This document shows, in pieces, positions 60,605 to 64,000 of a DNA stretch of 64,000 nt. The stretch spans positions 434,001-498,000 of the forward strand of contig CATKHK010000019.1 in the NCBI GenBank assembly GCA_949751835.1. Reading direction: 5' to 3'. The stretch's first letter is position 1, and every line of letters starts with the position of its first letter. The notes under the pieces were generated by a model that did no database searches, had not been told where the DNA came from, and saw nothing but the letters and a program-made list of their open reading frames with translations. Source of the DNA: Blepharisma japonicum. Lineage: Eukaryota; Ciliophora; Heterotrichea; Heterotrichida; Blepharismidae. Made by a program: the position numbers and the translations under genes.

Positions 60605-63600
60605 TTAAGAAATTTTGTGTTCTTTTGGGACTATTTTTCCCTTTGAGAATCCGACACTTTTTCCAAAAGAAAAAGCAAATTTAAATAAAGTTGACGTATC
60701 TTTGGCGCTTTTTCTAAATAACAGGCTGGGATATTTTTTCTTTTGAATGTAGAGCCCAACAATTACGATAATAAGCCAGCCAAAAATCAAAACTGCTAAC
60801 AGAGGAATGAAATCATGCTGGATCCCTATAGCAATCATAGATATAAAAGCTAGCCACTCAACACCAATTAAGCTTAAGCCTTGTCATCAGCTAAATCTTG
60901 GATAATTGTAGGGCTTAAATTTAAAAGTAAATATAATATAAATCAGCAGAACTATTATAAACAAAACACTATGGGCTATTTCTTGAGATCGTTTTATAGT
61001 TTTATTCATAACAATTAATGAAATCTGAAAAATACTTTTTACCATCAAATATAAGGGAACAACTTTGACATGAAGCATTAGCTGCAACTCTTGCCAAAGA
61101 GGCCTACAAAATATCGCTAAAGGTACATATAAAAGCAGTGCTAAACAAGACAGTATTGCATATATCAAATGCTCATCTTTTCAACAAAAATAGTGGCAAT
61201 CTCTAGCAAGAAAACTGTCAGTAAAATCATCACCAATTGATTGATCACATAAATAAACATCAAGACAAATCGAAATAAAAGGGATAAAGCACAAATTCCC
61301 TAAAATCGGCATGAGATAATCAGCAAGCCATGATAAAAACTTAAAAATAGATATAAACTGCCATTTTTCATCAAGTCTTAACAAAATAACAGCGCAAAGA
61401 ACAGCTCAGAGCCCAATTCCTCCAAAAACAATTTCTACAACAACCCAGAATACCCCATTTTCCATCTTTAAAATATCATCTAAATTCAGTGACAATGAAT
61501 TAGAAAATTTCGAAACTATAGAAGAAAAAATTGAAGTTTCAGGTCCCATGGAAGTATATTGGAAAAATTCCACAATTATTGATACTCCCACTATTAAATC
61601 TGGCACTGAAATTTCTTCTTTTTTCTTTAGCTCATCAATTGATATATTTCATCATTTTTTCCATATTAAAACAGTAATTACAAATGTAACCAAGGCAACA
61701 ACAAAGCAAATCCCAAAGAGCAGCCCCCTTCCTTTAGGAAAAGTTCTTATCTCTTTATTAGGGAATGGACATTTATTATTTTCATTTCTTAGATCGCTGG
61801 GCTTAATAGTAGTTCCATCAGGATAAACAATAGGATTTGTGATGCTTAAAATTTGGGAGGAAAAAGGCCTTAATTTCCCTATAAACTGAGTAATAACATT
61901 TCCTGCTTCATCGAACTCATTTATTTCGATGTCTCAGACGTCAACAATTCTGTCATTAGTCCCTTTCTCAATTGCCACTTTTCCTGTGCAGCCTTGAAAT
62001 TGCTGATTTCTAATAGCCGCTTCTAGTTTATAAGGGTCAGTGTAATCTTGCCCTCTGTCTATCATATAATCCAAAGCATGAGCTATAATATAAATCCCAT
62101 CATAATAAGGGCAAGTATATGAATTTGTAGGTTCTTTAAACATAGATGTTATTTTTTCTTTAATACTTGCTCCTTTTTTACCTACTCAATTTTGTGGAAG
62201 CATTCTAAAAGTTGGAATACCTACTGCAATCCTTTTTCATGCATAAATATCATCTTTTCCAGCAGCAGTTAGCTGATCCAGATAAGTTGCGAAAAAAAAT
62301 AAATCACCTTTTCTAATTCCAAGATCATAAAAAAACTCCATCAAAAAGTTATACATAGGATACTGCATAGTCAAGACCAATAGCCTAGCTTGGGAATCAA
62401 TAATGCTTTTTATTGTGCTGGCATAATTTTTTAAGCCTTCTCTATCAAGACCTGCAGGAATATATCAGGTACTTTCTGGATTCACAATTTCTAATCCTTG
62501 CTTATCTATAGCTGGGTTTAAATATCAAGACCTTCCTATTGCCCAAGTATCGTTTTGATATAAAATCGCGATTTTTTTATATCCCATAACTTTGATTAAA
62601 ACTGAAAGCAATGAATAAGCGTACGCAATGGAGTAACCCACCCTTGTAAACATAGGAAAATTTGAAGTGGAGTTTAATGAAGCATCAGTATTTGAGCATC
62701 CAACTATTGGGAATGTTAAATTGAGCAGTTTAAATGTCTGCATTGCTCCAATCGCTACATTGGAAGCATATGATGACACATGGCCAAAACCGAACTTGCC
62801 AATATCTTTTAGAAAACAGCTATAAGCGAATTTCGCGTTATAAACAGTAGCGCCACAGTCGTAGTTAAATAGCTCAATATGAAAATTCGGTAAAATGGTG
62901 TGACCATCATTTATTTCATCTTTTGCAAAATAAGTACCTCTTGCTGCAATTACACCCCCTGTTGCAGGCAATGCATAAGGATTTGTGGGGCCTGCATTTA
63001 TGCTTAAATTCAAAATTTTTTTGGTTGACTTTGGAATAGTATTTGAGGTCCCAGGAAAAGTCAAATTATTTGTTATGACGATATTATTATTTACAATTGA
63101 TCCAACTACCACTCTCTCTCCGCTCTGGATATTCACCAAAGAAAACTTGTTTTCATTAGGACTATTTCGGAAGCCCTTCATAATGACTTGAAGATCTGAC
63201 GATGTTTCATTTGAAGTTTGGTCTATAATAAAAGAAATTGCACTTACAATAGAGTCTTTAAAATATTCACTAGAAGAAGCTGCAAATTCGTGTGCGAAAT
63301 CAGTGATAATTAAAGCGCCATCAGTTTCACACTGATAGCCACTTTCTTGATCAAGAACTATTCCATTACCAGATGTAAGAAGTTTGGATTTTTTTAAGTT
63401 TTTTTGGATTTCTAATGATTGTTCTCAGTTTGCAAAGAGACAATATACAGTTGCACCTTCTCTAAAAGCAACTTTATTGATAAGCTCTTTGATGCTTGAC
63501 TTTGTTTCAACTGCCAAAAAATTAAATTCATATGAAAAATGTTTCATGGTTTCTTTTACTTCGTAATTCTCTTTATTATTAAAAGCAATCCCTTGAGTCC

Positions 63601-64000
63601 AATTTAGATATCTCAGTACTGATAATACAGCAGTTATCTGCTCAATTTTAGAAGAGCCAAGAGAAAATGTTCACTCATCAGCAAATTTTATGTTGCTCTG
63701 GAGAACTAAATGAATCAAAATTCGACTTTTGCATAAATGGGAAATTGAACTTTGTGTCGCTATATCATTTGATAAATCTACTAGAATCCTTGCATTTGGA
63801 AAGCAGTCAGCACAGCGAGGAAGATTTGTAATGCTACATTTGTGCCAGTCCACAGAAGCACTTAACGATTGAGTGATGCTAAAAATAAAGGTTTCGTCTT
63901 GATAAAGACTGTCCTCATAAGCGATTATAACTTCTAATGGGGTGGATAAGTGTAAAAAAGTAAATAATGTCAAGGTTTTCCACAAAATCTGTGATCGAAT
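60605..64000 (-). CDS. Dual-VFT multi-pass receptor, subfamily III, copy g (start outside window)
   Basis: Minus strand, open from the window edge to TAA at 60605-60607; 1,131 residues are visible. Only the first few codons seem to be missing, since the hydrophobic leader (LTLFTFLHLSTPLE) is present but no ATG precedes it. VFT1 has VDWHKC and ARILVDLSNDIATQSS, and ends LTFPGTSNTIPKS. VFT2 has SINAGPTNPYALPA, YDCGATVYN, YPKF-like FPMFTRVGYSIAYAYS and FQGCTGKVAIEKGTNDR. Near 62236 the usual YKRLEVG reads WKRIAVG, with TGA for Trp. The membrane half has ARDCHYFCWKDEHL and KPYNYPRFSWW. The tail ends KIVPKEHKIS. No frame breaks were found. Confidence 0.88.

Noticed and set aside
1-64000. A bacterial (mycoplasma-like) origin, which would also give TGA=Trp
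   Set aside because: There are no ribosome-binding sites, operons or bacterial genes, spacers are long, and the receptor architecture is eukaryotic in style.
1-64000. tRNA genes, rRNA, CRISPR arrays, telomere repeats, transposases, virus-like elements
   Set aside because: Looked for by eye on both strands; nothing convincing was found.

Overview
The window is nuclear DNA from a ciliate that reads TGA as tryptophan. Long AT-rich reading frames are cut by TGA exactly where related copies have TGG. Read with TGA=Trp they become single uninterrupted frames of about 3.4 kb, and every one that ends in the window ends in TAA. This code plus large multi-pass receptor proteins points to a heterotrich such as Blepharisma. 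The genus is inference; a colpodean ciliate is the main alternative. Uninterrupted frames suggest somatic (macronuclear) sequence.

Nearly the whole window is one clustered gene family. I count 14 apparently intact copies (two cut by the window edges), one frame-broken copy, two decayed partial copies and one composite scrap. Each intact product is about 1,133-1,150 aa: signal peptide, a first periplasmic-binding-protein-like (Venus flytrap, VFT) domain, a second and more typical VFT domain of the ANF-receptor/branched-amino-acid-binding type, then a C-terminal module of about eight membrane segments. The layout recalls class C GPCRs but with two ligand-binding domains in series. No ligand or signalling partner can be read from the sequence.

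Layout: block 1 (+): copies at 3-2630, 3220-6645, 7266-10703, a decayed partial copy at 11225-12013, and 12303-15755. Block 2 (-): 15960-19370, a composite scrap at 19668-19866, 20162-23563, 24617-28027, 28805-32209, and the frame-broken 32628-36002. Block 3 (+): 37387-40818, 43034-46462, a decayed partial copy at 47018-47757 carrying an unexplained insert, 48239-51676, and 51761-55183. Block 4: 55285-58701 (-), one unrelated gene at 59080-60050 (+) with a UBA-like segment, and 60605-64000 (-).

Three subfamilies can be told apart by eye. Subfamily I (SKDCYYFC, KPYNYERFS) is the first three copies and the first decayed copy. Subfamily II (SYDCYYFC, KPYNYSRFNLWQN) is 12303, 37387, 48239, 51761 and, by its second-VFT sequence, the decayed copy at 47018. 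Subfamily III (ARDCYYFC or close, KPYNYARFSWWQG or PRFSWW) is all minus-strand copies plus 43034. The cluster has clearly grown by local duplication: one duplicated block spans a convergent gene junction, and the pair at 24617 and 28805 share flanking DNA too. I saw no tRNA, rRNA, CRISPR, telomere repeat, transposase or virus-like element.
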